Positions 14,577-21,751 of a stretch of DNA of 34,023 nt are shown here, piece by piece. A program made the translations under genes and the position numbers. Every line of letters starts with the position of its first letter. The stretch's first letter is position 1. Below the pieces are notes generated by a model that was not told the origin of the DNA, did no database searches, and saw only the letters and a list, made by a program, of their open reading frames with translations. Source of the stretch: Muribaculaceae bacterium (GTDB lineage Bacteria > Bacteroidota > Bacteroidia > Bacteroidales > Muribaculaceae); the NCBI GenBank assembly GCA_017454355.1, contig JAFTDD010000054.1, forward strand, positions 1 to 34,023, read 5' to 3'.

Positions 14577-15281
14577 ATGGCAAAGAAACTTTTCTTCCTA
14601 GTTATCATGGCGTTGACGCTCCTCACGGCCGGAGCGCAGCAGAGCGCCGACACTACCCTCAACGTCACCGACGGCAGCAGCCATGTTACAATGGTGGGCG
14701 ACACCTTGCTTGCCACCGATGGCACCGACACCGTGCGCGTCGTAGGCGCCGACTGGGCCGCACTTGTCAAAGGCCTGCTCAGCGACACCGTTATCAACCG
14801 CAGTCATGATGACTCCTATGACAAAGATTACCTTATAGTAACCCGCGTGGCAAATGTGGCGCGCCTGGCAGTCATGTGGATTGGACTCGTGCTGCTCGCC
14901 TTGATTATCGCGGTGGTATTCTATAAGAATCGCCGCAACAAGTATCGCATGATTGAGAAGGCCATCGACAACAACTACCAGTTGCCTCCCGAGTTGCTCG
15001 GCCAGTTGCCGCAGCAAGTTCAGCAACCGGCCGCTGTCACGCCGCCGCCGTTCACCGCCGGCAGTCAGGCCACCGGTATGCCGCCCGTGCCTAACGCCTT
15101 GCCGTCCTACGACGGCGCGGTGAAACTCATCGCCATCGGCGCCGCGGTAATGCTCTTCTTTGCGGTGCTCGATGTCACACCGATGGTAGCCCTGAGCGCG
15201 ATTCCTCTCTTTCTGGGCATCGGCAAAGCGTTCCTAACGTGGCAAACCCGCCAAGACCTCACCCGAGGTGGTAACAATTAA
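14577..15281 (+). CDS. Three-helix membrane protein upstream of an ECF sigma factor (resembles DUF6249)
   Basis: 234 residues. A signal peptide (about 1-20) is followed by a small extracytoplasmic segment rich in Thr and Asp (21-95), a transmembrane helix (96-116), a cytoplasmic KNRRNKYRMIEKAIDN stretch with a Pro/Gln-rich linker (117-178), and two further helices (181-200, 203-220). The KYRMIEKAI pattern after a membrane helix resembles the DUF6249 proteins often found beside sigma factors in Bacteroidales; this is a recollection, not a search result. As first gene behind an ECF-type promoter and directly upstream of the sigma gene, it may sense envelope state or anchor the regulatory module. 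Biochemical function unknown. Confidence 0.75.
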   Translation: MAKKLFFLVIMALTLLTAGAQQSADTTLNVTDGSSHVTMVGDTLLATDGTDTVRVVGADWAALVKGLLSDTVINRSHDDSYDKDYLIVTRVANVARLAVMWIGLVLLALIIAVVFYKNRRNKYRMIEKAIDNNYQLPPELLGQLPQQVQQPAAVTPPPFTAGSQATGMPPVPNALPSYDGAVKLIAIGAAVMLFFAVLDVTPMVALSAIPLFLGIGKAFLTWQTRQDLTRGGNN

Positions 15282-15301
15282 TTCATCTGTGGAGTTGTGT
15301 G

Positions 15302-15322
15302 CAAAGCGGCCTCGCCGCTTTG
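15302..15322 (+). promoter_or_regulatory. Intercistronic hairpin before the sigma factor gene
   Basis: CAAAGCGGC-CTC-GCCGCTTTG is a perfect 9-bp stem with a 3-nt loop, 25 bp upstream of the sigma factor ATG. It could lower readthrough or translation of the sigma relative to the membrane protein, or mark an RNA-processing site. Confidence 0.65.
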
Positions 15323-15347
15323 TGCCCCGAATAACAACTGACCGGTG

Positions 15348-15869
15348 ATGACGCGGATTGAAGAACTGCAGTTGGTGGCGCGGTGTGTAATCGCCGATGA
15401 CCGCGAGGCCTTCGGGCGGCTGGTGGAAGCCTACCAGCAGCCGCTGCGCCGCTTCCTGCTGCACTTGACCCTGGGCGACAACGACCTGACAGACGACTTG
15501 GCGCAAGAAACCTTTGTCAAAGCCTATCTGGCCGTGCGTGGCTTCAAGGCGCTGGCGGGCTTCAAGACGTGGCTTTTCCGCATCGCCTACAACGAGTTCT
15601 ATAGCCACACTCGCCGCCAACACGAGGATACGCTCGACGACGATGCGCCCGATGGAGCCTTAGGCACTGTCGAGCAACCTACCGAGGCGCGCCTGAGCGT
15701 AGAGCAGGCAATGACCGCATTGAGCGACAACGAGCGCGCCGTGGTCTCGCTCTTCTACATCCAAGACCTGCCGCTTGCCAAGGTGGCGTCAATCACCGGT
15801 ATGCCCGAGGGCACGGTCAAGAGCCATCTGCACCGTGCCAAGCAGAAAATGTCAAAACTGCTGAGTTAG
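15348..15869 (+). CDS. RNA polymerase ECF sigma factor (sigma-70 family)
   Basis: 173 residues from the ATG at 15348 (a GTG one codon earlier is possible). Sigma region 2 spans about 20-90, with DDLAQETFVKAY and the FKTWLFRIAYNEFYSHTRR -10-recognition segment. A short acidic linker (92-115) leads to region 4 (about 120-173), with LSDNERAVVSLFYIQDLP and the helix-turn-helix SITGMPEGTVKSHLHRAK. The length and the two-domain layout are those of a minimal ECF factor. It lies between a membrane protein and a small two-TM protein that could act as its anti-sigma. The AAC/CGTC promoter at 14498-14525 suggests it drives its own operon. Confidence 0.93.
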   Translation: MTRIEELQLVARCVIADDREAFGRLVEAYQQPLRRFLLHLTLGDNDLTDDLAQETFVKAYLAVRGFKALAGFKTWLFRIAYNEFYSHTRRQHEDTLDDDAPDGALGTVEQPTEARLSVEQAMTALSDNERAVVSLFYIQDLPLAKVASITGMPEGTVKSHLHRAKQKMSKLLS

Positions 15870-15901
15870 AGATCGGTAATTAGTAACTCAGGTTTATAAT
15901 G

Positions 15902-16039
15902 TAAAAGTGATTGATAGTCATGCTAATAATAATCCGTTACTTGTAGGGGCAGAATTTATTCTGCCCGCCTGCCGCAAACGGGCAGAATAAATTCTGCCCC
16001 TACATCTCTCAATGTTATCAATTTATCTACTATAGAAAC
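15902..16039 (-). repeat. MITE-like palindromic element, copy 1 (inverted)
   Basis: The core, 15942-16004, is a perfect inverted repeat with 26-bp arms (TGTAGGGGCAGAATTTATTC and on) and an 11-nt loop, CCTGCCGCAAA. Each arm is itself a palindrome, GGGCAGAAT-TT-ATTCTGCCC. Both flanks match, in reverse orientation, the flanks of the copy at 33.6 kb: 15902-15935 corresponds to the TTATTATTATCATGACTATC side and 16005-16039 to the GTTTYTAAAGCAGATAAATT side. It fills the gap between the sigma factor and the small membrane protein genes. Confidence 0.9.
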
Positions 16040-16083
16040 CTAAATTAGTAATTGGTGATTAGTTGTTAGAAATTATTAATACT

Positions 16084-16398
16084 ATGGACTCAAATAATAT
16101 CGACCCCATTGACGAGCAACTGCGTCAGTTGCTGCATGAGCAGGCTCCCGACGTCAAGCCTAACCCGTGGTTCACCCACCGTGTGCTGCACCGCTTGCCG
16201 GCACGACGCGCCGCCGGGTGGGTCGGTCACGCAATGTACGTCGTGGCCATCGTCATCCTCGCCGGCATGTGGCTATGGATGGCCGGAGACATCAGCGTCG
16301 CGCGTGTGATCACTGTGGGCGACCTGCTGCAATATGTCGCCGTGTTCTCTGTTACCCTCGCTTTGCTGCTGAGCCGCCACCGCGATTTGTCGCTGTGA
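16084..16398 (+). CDS. Small two-TM protein, possible anti-sigma partner
   Basis: 104 residues from the ATG at 16084; the upstream TTG reading is not needed. A soluble N-terminus (1-48), with IDEQLRQLLHEQAPDVKPNPWFTHRVL, is followed by two membrane helices (about 51-68 and 80-96) and a short RHRDLSL tail. No zinc-finger CxxC/HxxxC anti-sigma motif is visible. It is the last gene after the ECF sigma factor, the usual place for a membrane anti-sigma, and the N-terminal segment faces the cytoplasm if both helices span. A MITE-like element separates it from the sigma gene, so coupling is only at the transcript level. The anti-sigma role is inference from position. Confidence 0.7.
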   Translation: MDSNNIDPIDEQLRQLLHEQAPDVKPNPWFTHRVLHRLPARRAAGWVGHAMYVVAIVILAGMWLWMAGDISVARVITVGDLLQYVAVFSVTLALLLSRHRDLSL

Positions 16399-16463
16399 CG
16401 GCCCGCGCTTTGGGAGAATGGTGTTCCGAAATTCGTTTTTTCGGTTAAAAAATAGTATGTTGG

Positions 16464-16494
16464 TTGGCAATCACAAGAATTTGTTATAAATTTG
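16464..16494 (+). promoter_or_regulatory. Bacteroidetes-type promoter before the gene-remnant region
   Basis: TTG (16464-16466), 20 bp, TAAATTTG (16487-16494). Transcription would start near 16501, 14 nt before the ATG of the AAA-ATPase remnant, and could read on into the antitoxin gene. Confidence 0.7.
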
Positions 16495-16514
16495 TAGTTT
16501 GAAATACATTATTG

Positions 16515-16586
16515 ATGGCGATAAGACAAATTCCGTTGAACGTGCAGTCGTTCTTGCGCATGCGTGAGGATGACAACATTTTTTGA
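16515..16586 (+). pseudogene. 5' remnant of an AAA-ATPase-like/PD-(D/E)XK nuclease gene
   Basis: A 23-codon ORF containing IPLNVQSFLRMREDD. This resembles the start of the large Bacteroidales family with an AAA-ATPase-like domain and a C-terminal PD-(D/E)XK nuclease, whose members usually begin with a LPIGIQDF-x-x-(I/L)RE-x-x-x-x-YVDKT type segment. Here it stops just where YVDKT would follow. A correctly placed promoter precedes it. It therefore looks like the 5' end of a deleted gene. The family assignment rests on remembered pattern and a very short match. Confidence 0.5.
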
Positions 16587-16611
16587 AATAAACATAAAAC
16601 AATAGAGCAAT

Positions 16612-16806
16612 ATGGAAGATTTGGTCATAACTATTCCTTCACAGGATGCTGAATTGATAGAATCTCTTTCCGCAAGAATGGGTTGGCTGATTAGAAAGCG
16701 TCGCACTTCGGTCGAGCGTTTTATCAGTTCCTGCGCTACTTGTGCATCACAAATGTCTGATGACGAAATTCAAGCAGAAGTTAACGCAGTGCGTCGCGGA
16801 GAATGA
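16612..16806 (+). CDS. Antitoxin of a PIN-domain (VapBC-like) pair
   Basis: A 64-residue protein: a beta strand (MEDLVITIPS), a helix (AELIESLSARMGW), a basic central part (IRKRRTSVERF) and a C-terminal helix SDDEIQAEVNAVRRGE. That tail is typical of small Bacteroidetes antitoxins located before PIN toxins and would occupy the toxin cleft. Its stop overlaps the toxin start in ATGA, the usual translational coupling. The toxin itself is disrupted, so this is an orphan antitoxin. GC content and codon use are lower than in the flanking genes, suggesting acquisition. It could still repress a promoter or neutralise a related toxin elsewhere. Confidence 0.7.
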   Translation: MEDLVITIPSQDAELIESLSARMGWLIRKRRTSVERFISSCATCASQMSDDEIQAEVNAVRRGE

Positions 16807-16939
16807 AAATATTGATAGATACCAATCTTTGGTGCCTGTAGATTATATAGTTAGTGGCGATAAAGATTTGCTTGTGTTAGGGAACCATGCCGGAATACCA
16901 ATTGTGAGTTATAATGAATTGCAGGAATTATTGAAATAG
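16803..16939 (+). pseudogene. PIN-domain toxin with internal deletion and frame change
   Basis: The N-terminal end, MKILIDTNLW, carries the first catalytic Asp of PIN nucleases and then runs into a stop at 16839. Immediately after, in the +2 frame, the C-terminal end of the same fold follows (VDYIVSGDKDLLVL, then IPIVSYNELQELLK to a stop at 16939), including the conserved SGDKDLL acidic motif. A PIN protein is normally about 130-140 residues, so about 90 central residues are missing. The gene is dead; the ends are clean enough to identify it. Confidence 0.8.
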
Positions 16940-16951
16940 TTGTGTGACACG

Positions 16952-17956
16952 ATGGAGTTCAGAACAACGGTGACCATTGACGAGAACCGTGGGCTGCTGG
17001 CTCACGGCGACAAGGTGCTGCTGCTGGGGTCGTGCTTTAGCGACAACATCGGCGGCCGTATGCGTCAAGCGATGATGCGCGTGATGATTAACCCTATGGG
17101 CACGCTTTACAACCCGATGAGCGTGGCCGCGTCGCTCGACCGTATCATCGACAACGCTCCGGTGGAGGGACGCGACCTGGTGGAGCATGGCGGCGTGTGG
17201 AACCACTTTGACTTCCACTCGCGGCACTCGCTGCCCGACAAGGCCGCGACCATCGAGCGCATGAACCGTCGTGTGGCCGAGGCTCACGCCTGGCTGGCCG
17301 ACTGCCGGCTGCTGGTGGTGACGCTTGGCAGCGCGATGGCTTACCGTCACCGTGAGAGTGGCCGCGTGGTGGCCAACTGCCACAAGTTGCCGCCGCAGAC
17401 GTTCCACCGGCAGATGGTGACAGTCACCGAGGCCGAGGCCGAACTCAAGAGAATGGTGGAGCGCGTGGTGGCCTTCAATCCGGCAATCAAGATTTTATTC
17501 ACGGTGAGCCCCATACGACATATCGCCGACACCCTCGCCGTCAACTCGCTCTCAAAGGCGACGTTGCTGGTGGCGGAGCACGCGGTGGTTAAGTCCTCCA
17601 ACCGCCACCTCCAAAAGGAGGGGGAGCATAGTTGCTTATATTTCCCGTCTTACGAGATCATGATGGACGACCTGCGGGACTATCGCTTCTACGCGGCCGA
17701 TATGGTCCATCCGTCCGACGTGGCGATTGAATATCTGTGGCAGACATTCCAGAGTGCCTATATGGACGACCGTGCCGTGCAGGCCGTTGCGCGCTGCGAA
17801 CGCGTGGCGCGCAGGCTGGGCCACCGCCCGATGAGCAACAGTCGCGAGGCGGTGGAGCGCTTCCGCGCCGACACGCTCACTGTGGTGCGTAACCTGGTGG
17901 CCGAGTATCCCTATGTGTCCGAGGTGCCGCAAATTCGGGAGATGTTAGATGTTTAG
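16952..17956 (+). CDS. GSCFA domain protein
   Basis: 334 residues from the ATG at 16952. The family-defining GSCF is at residues 26-29 (LLLGSCFSDNIGGRM), followed by the conserved NPMGTLYNP near 49-57 and a C-terminal YFPSYEIMMDDLRDYRFY, typical of the family. GSCFA proteins resemble SGNH/GDSL-type hydrolases, and their substrate is not established. Residues about 213-228 are encoded by a palindromic repeat that interrupts the usual sequence just before YFPSYEIM, yet the frame stays open. The stop codon sits inside a heptamer array that also supplies the start of the MurF-Alr gene, so the two are tightly coupled, a common pairing in Bacteroidetes as far as I recall. Confidence 0.9.
   Translation: MEFRTTVTIDENRGLLAHGDKVLLLGSCFSDNIGGRMRQAMMRVMINPMGTLYNPMSVAASLDRIIDNAPVEGRDLVEHGGVWNHFDFHSRHSLPDKAATIERMNRRVAEAHAWLADCRLLVVTLGSAMAYRHRESGRVVANCHKLPPQTFHRQMVTVTEAEAELKRMVERVVAFNPAIKILFTVSPIRHIADTLAVNSLSKATLLVAEHAVVKSSNRHLQKEGEHSCLYFPSYEIMMDDLRDYRFYAADMVHPSDVAIEYLWQTFQSAYMDDRAVQAVARCERVARRLGHRPMSNSREAVERFRADTLTVVRNLVAEYPYVSEVPQIREMLDV
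17589..17636. repeat. CCTCC-GGAGG palindromic unit inside the GSCFA gene
   Basis: Contains the hairpin CCTCC-AAAA-GGAGG (17608-17621) within a context, TTAAGTCC to GGGGGAGCATAGTTGC, that resembles the intergenic unit at 25918-25957 (TTAATCCCCC to GGGGGAACTATAGTAATC). It is read in frame as VKSSNRHLQKEGEHSC. Confidence 0.55.
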
Positions 17957-17973
17957 ATGTTAGATGTTAGATG
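17941..17973. repeat. GATGTTA heptamer array spanning stop and start codons
   Basis: GATGTTA, GATGTTTA, GATGTTA, GATGTTA, GATG run head to tail. The GSCFA stop TAG lies in the second unit and the MurF-Alr ATG in the last one. Confidence 0.88.
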
Positions 17974-20490
17974 ACATATTCGATTGCTGAAATAAAAGAT
18001 ATTATAGGAGCAGAAGTCTCTCAACCGCTGCATGATAATCAGGTGGCACATTTGCTGACTAACTCGCGCGAACTGGTGTCGCCCCGTGACACGTTGTTTT
18101 TTGCCATCAGCACCGCCACCGGCGACGGCCACCGTTATATCGCCGACCTGTACGGCAAGGGTGTGCGCAGTTTTGTCGTTGACAACGTGGCGATGCTGCC
18201 CGAGGGGGTGACGGATGCCAACGTGCTTGTTGTTGACAACTCATTGCACGCCCTGCAACGCTTGGCAGGCTATCACCGCTCGCGCTTCGACATTCCCGTG
18301 GTGGCCATCACCGGCAGCCGCGGCAAGACGGTGTGCAAGGAGTGGCTCTATGCAATGCTCAAGGACCGTTATCGCATCGTCCGCTCGCCGGGCAGTTACA
18401 ACTCTCAGGTGGGCGTGCCGTTGTCGCTGTGGGAGATTGACGAGAAAACAAGCCTCGCCATCATCGAGGCCGGCATCAGTCAAGCCGGAGAGATGGAGCG
18501 CCTGGAAGAGATTATCCGCCCCACAGTGGGCATATTCACCTGCCTGACCGACGAGCACGCCGAGGGCTTCGCCAGCCGCCACGAGAAGGCCGCCGAGAAG
18601 GCCAAACTGTTTGCCCGTTGCAAAACCGTTGTCGCGCCGGTCGATGATGTCGACATCACGATGGCTCTCACCGCCGCCGTCAATCAAGACAACACTGCCA
18701 TCTGCACTTGGAGCGCCATGCCGCGAGCCAAGGGGGTGGACGCGATGATTGTGGACTGCTCAGAACTTTTAGGAGCCAGTGTCACAGTGCGCTATGCCGG
18801 CAAACTGAATACTTATCGCTATAATCTACAATTTGAATTGCCGGAGCAGGTGAGCCTTTTCGTGGGCACCACATTGCTCGCCATCAAATTGGGAGTCAAG
18901 CAGGAAAGGCTGGAGAAAGTGGCTTCGTCATTGACCGACGTGTCGGTGCGTACCCATCTTGTTGAAGGCTATAATTATTCATGCATCTTTATCGACGACT
19001 TGCCCAACGACTTGCCCTCGATTAACCGTGCCATGCAGATGTGCAAGGACCAATATGTGTCGGTGCTCGCCTTGGCCGACCTCGATGAGGACGGCTTGCC
19101 TCCCGAGACACGATATGAAAAGTTGCGTGAAATCATCGAGAACTATAAAACGGGCAACCTGATATTGATTGGCCCGCAAATGAAGAAATATTTCCCGCGA
19201 CAAGAGAGGCAGCAGTGGGAAACAATCTCGTTCTATGACAGTGTCGACGACTTTGAGCAACGTTTCGACAAGAGTTTCCTTTGCCCGGAAATAATGTTCC
19301 AAGTCAAGGGTTGCCGGCGCATGGATATGCGGCGCGTGGCCGACTTATTGCAGGCGCGTCATCATCAGACCTACGAGACAATCGACCTGGCGGCGCTCGT
19401 CCATAATTACAAAGTGTTCAAGGCGCGCCTCAACACGAGCACTCACACTCTGGCGTTGGTTAAAGCCGATGCTTACGGCACAGGCAGCGTCAACGTCGCT
19501 CGCGCGCTTGTCGATGCCGGCATTGACTATCTCGCCGTCGCCGCCATCGACGAGGGCTCTGCATTGGTCAAGGCCGGCATCACCGCCCCCATCATCGTGC
19601 TCAACCCCAATGTTGTCGATTTTGACTTTATGATTAACGACAAGTTGGAGCCTGAAGTCTACAACATTGAGCAGGCAACAAATCTGATTGCCATTCTCAA
19701 GCAGCGTAACGACCGTCATGAACTTAATGAGCCGTATCCGGTTCACATCAAGATTGATAGCGGCATGCACCGCTTGGGCTTCACACGTGAGCAACTGCCG
19801 CGGCTGTTTGAGTTGTTCGGCAATAATCCCGACCTGGTGGAACCGCGCAGCGTGTTCACCCACCTCTGTGTCGCCGATGAGCCAGAGCAAGACGAGTACA
19901 CGCTGGGCCAACTGGACTATTTTGAGCAATGTGCCGCGATGGTGCGAGAGGCCTTCCCAAAGTGTCACATCCTGCGCCATGCCCTCAACACCAGCGGAGC
20001 CGTGCGCTTCACCGAGCGCCAGATGGAGATGGTGCGCCTCGGCATCGGCCTGTATGGCATCAAGACGGTGTTTGACGGCAGCGAGGATCTGTTGTGGCCC
20101 GTGGCCGCCCTCTACAGCGTTATTATCAGCATCAAGGAGTGGCCGGCGGGCACGACAATCGGCTACGGTCGCAAGGGTGTGCTCTCACGCCCGTCGCGTA
20201 TCGCCACCGTCACCATCGGTTATGCCGATGGCTACGACCGTCACTATGGCAATGGACGGGCTCACATGTGGGTGGGCGGCACACTCTGCCCGACGGTGGG
20301 CAACGTCTGTATGGACGCCGTGATGATTGACATTACCGACGCGCCGGCCACAATCAAGGTGGGCGACGAGGTGGAGGTGTTCGGTGGGCATGTGCCCATC
20401 GAGGATCTTGCCGCGGCGCGCGACACAATCCCCTATGAAGTGCTCACAAGTGTCGCGCCACGCGTGCGCCGCATCTATGTTAATGAATAA
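17971..20490 (+). CDS. Bifunctional MurF-like ligase/alanine racemase
   Basis: An 839-residue fusion of two peptidoglycan-precursor enzymes, seen throughout Bacteroidetes. Residues 1-455 are MurF-like (adding D-Ala-D-Ala to the UDP-MurNAc-tripeptide): P-loop GSRGKT (115-120) replaces the usual TNGKT, YNSQVGVPLSL (143-153) and EAGIS (166-170) follow, and the expected DNANP-type segment near 342 is changed to IDDLPNDLPS. Residues 465-839 are a fold-type III PLP alanine racemase: Lys498 in VKADAYG binds PLP, KIDSGMHRLGF (594-604) contacts the cofactor region, and GYADGYDR holds the catalytic Tyr751. The racemase half looks fully functional; the ligase half is divergent at its nucleotide and substrate loops, so its activity is less certain. 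It starts within the heptamer array right after the GSCFA gene. Confidence 0.93.
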   Translation: MTYSIAEIKDIIGAEVSQPLHDNQVAHLLTNSRELVSPRDTLFFAISTATGDGHRYIADLYGKGVRSFVVDNVAMLPEGVTDANVLVVDNSLHALQRLAGYHRSRFDIPVVAITGSRGKTVCKEWLYAMLKDRYRIVRSPGSYNSQVGVPLSLWEIDEKTSLAIIEAGISQAGEMERLEEIIRPTVGIFTCLTDEHAEGFASRHEKAAEKAKLFARCKTVVAPVDDVDITMALTAAVNQDNTAICTWSAMPRAKGVDAMIVDCSELLGASVTVRYAGKLNTYRYNLQFELPEQVSLFVGTTLLAIKLGVKQERLEKVASSLTDVSVRTHLVEGYNYSCIFIDDLPNDLPSINRAMQMCKDQYVSVLALADLDEDGLPPETRYEKLREIIENYKTGNLILIGPQMKKYFPRQERQQWETISFYDSVDDFEQRFDKSFLCPEIMFQVKGCRRMDMRRVADLLQARHHQTYETIDLAALVHNYKVFKARLNTSTHTLALVKADAYGTGSVNVARALVDAGIDYLAVAAIDEGSALVKAGITAPIIVLNPNVVDFDFMINDKLEPEVYNIEQATNLIAILKQRNDRHELNEPYPVHIKIDSGMHRLGFTREQLPRLFELFGNNPDLVEPRSVFTHLCVADEPEQDEYTLGQLDYFEQCAAMVREAFPKCHILRHALNTSGAVRFTERQMEMVRLGIGLYGIKTVFDGSEDLLWPVAALYSVIISIKEWPAGTTIGYGRKGVLSRPSRIATVTIGYADGYDRHYGNGRAHMWVGGTLCPTVGNVCMDAVMIDITDAPATIKVGDEVEVFGGHVPIEDLAAARDTIPYEVLTSVAPRVRRIYVNE

Positions 20491-20525
20491 ACTAAGAGTT
20501 CTAAGAGTTCTGAGAGTTCTAACGA
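20490..20525. repeat. Nonamer array, TTCTAAGAG family
   Basis: Four units: AACTAAGAG, TTCTAAGAG, TTCTGAGAG, TTCTAACGA. It starts at the MurF-Alr stop and ends 10 bp before the next ATG. It is the same family as the 13-unit array at 4142-4258, but in the opposite orientation relative to its downstream gene. Confidence 0.88.
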
Positions 20526-20535
20526 ATAACGACTA

Positions 20536-21741
20536 ATGAAACGATTCAAAATAACCATGGCTATAGCGGCCGTTGTCGCAATGTGGGCCGGAGCCTATGA
20601 GATTGAGAGTGGCGGCTTGCACTATGAGATTGATGCCGAAAATGGTACTGCCGTGCTGGTGTCTCACATCGTTGATGGAATAAACCGGTATAATGGCGAG
20701 GTTGTTGTCCCCGAGGCGGTGTACTGTGACGGCCGCAACTACGAGGTCACTGCCGTTGGCGAGGGTGCCTTTGCCGGCAGCGCTGTGACGTTGGTGCAGT
20801 TGCCCGGCAGTGTGAGGCAGATAGGCAAGGGCGCGTTTGCCGGAGCGCGCGAGTTGCAGGGGCTCACGTTACCAATGGGGCTGGAGCGTCTGTCAGAACG
20901 CGCTTTGGCCGGCACTGCGTTGACTGCTGTCGTGTTGCCGGAGGGATTGACAACTGTGGGCGGGGAGGCCTTTGCCGGCTGCGCCGCGTTACACACGTTG
21001 CTGTTGCCGTCCACCCTTGACAGTATCGGCCCCGGTGCCCTCGACGGCTGCTATAATCTGTTCGAGATTTATGCCGCGGGCAACGTCGCGCCGCGTTTTG
21101 CCGGTAGCGACGACGTGAACGCTGTAGACGTGATTGTGGCTCCGGGTGCCGTGACTGCCTTTGAGGACGATGAGACGTGGGGTGGCGACAGTGACCGCTT
21201 TGTCGTTTGGGCAGCCGAGGAGGACAGTTGGTATGACATCCACGTGGGCGAACTCGGGGACGGTTCTTCTGTTTCACGACTTGTCGCTGAAACAGAAGAA
21301 CCGTCCCCATTCGGCCTCCATGGCGTCTCGCTCGCCGGTGATGTCGCCTTCCGTGTGCTCGACAAGTGGGGCGAGACGGTGGCTGTGACTGCCGCACCGC
21401 GTTACTATCTGCCTCAGGGCGAGATTGCCGAAACCTATACCATCGTGCCAACCGTGATGATGAGTGACCTCGAGCCCGTGGCCTACACCGTGCCCGCCGC
21501 GCCGGTGGTGACCGGTGTCAGCGACGAGATGTATCCGGCGGCCGAGCCGCAAGTCGTGGTCCATGACGGCACTGTGTATATCAACAATCTGCCCCACGAG
21601 GGATGGGTGAGAGTGTTTGACGCCTATGGCCGCCAATACTATGAGCGCCCTGCCGCCCAAGTCACCAATATCGGCAACTTGCCCGAGAACCGTGTCTATA
21701 TCGTCATGGTGGGCAATCACGCCACCAAAATCGCATTATAA
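20536..21741 (+). CDS. Secreted BspA-like leucine-rich repeat protein with sorting-type C-terminal domain
   Basis: 401 residues. A signal peptide (about 1-20) is followed by LRR_5/BspA-type repeats (about 55-195), each with a GAFAG or similar centre: VGEGAFAGSAVTLVQLPGSV, IGKGAFAGARELQGLTLP, VGGEAFAGCAALHTLLLP. After a beta-rich middle part, the C-terminus (about 335-401) has VYINNLPHEGWVRVFDAYGR and ends VYIVMVGNHATKIAL, the pattern of Por/T9SS type A sorting domains. It is probably exported and surface-attached, with an adhesive or binding role by family. Residues 241-258 (GDGSSVSRLVAETEEPSP) are encoded entirely by a 53-bp palindromic repeat. It lies between MurF-Alr and the efflux genes, 10 bp from the adaptor gene. 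Confidence 0.85.
   Translation: MKRFKITMAIAAVVAMWAGAYEIESGGLHYEIDAENGTAVLVSHIVDGINRYNGEVVVPEAVYCDGRNYEVTAVGEGAFAGSAVTLVQLPGSVRQIGKGAFAGARELQGLTLPMGLERLSERALAGTALTAVVLPEGLTTVGGEAFAGCAALHTLLLPSTLDSIGPGALDGCYNLFEIYAAGNVAPRFAGSDDVNAVDVIVAPGAVTAFEDDETWGGDSDRFVVWAAEEDSWYDIHVGELGDGSSVSRLVAETEEPSPFGLHGVSLAGDVAFRVLDKWGETVAVTAAPRYYLPQGEIAETYTIVPTVMMSDLEPVAYTVPAAPVVTGVSDEMYPAAEPQVVVHDGTVYINNLPHEGWVRVFDAYGRQYYERPAAQVTNIGNLPENRVYIVMVGNHATKIAL
21256..21308. repeat. 53-bp palindrome inserted in frame in the LRR gene
   Basis: The left arm begins GGGGACGGTTCTTCTGTTTC (21 bp with the next A) and the right arm (21288-21308) is its exact complement. The 11-bp centre can pair further as CGAC/GTCG with one bulge. 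GGGACGGTTCT-type palindromes are, as I recall, dispersed REP-like units in many bacteria, sometimes with RAYT transposases; none is in this window. It starts exactly at codon 241 and leaves the gene open. Confidence 0.92.
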
Positions 21742-21751
21742 ACTACAACCA

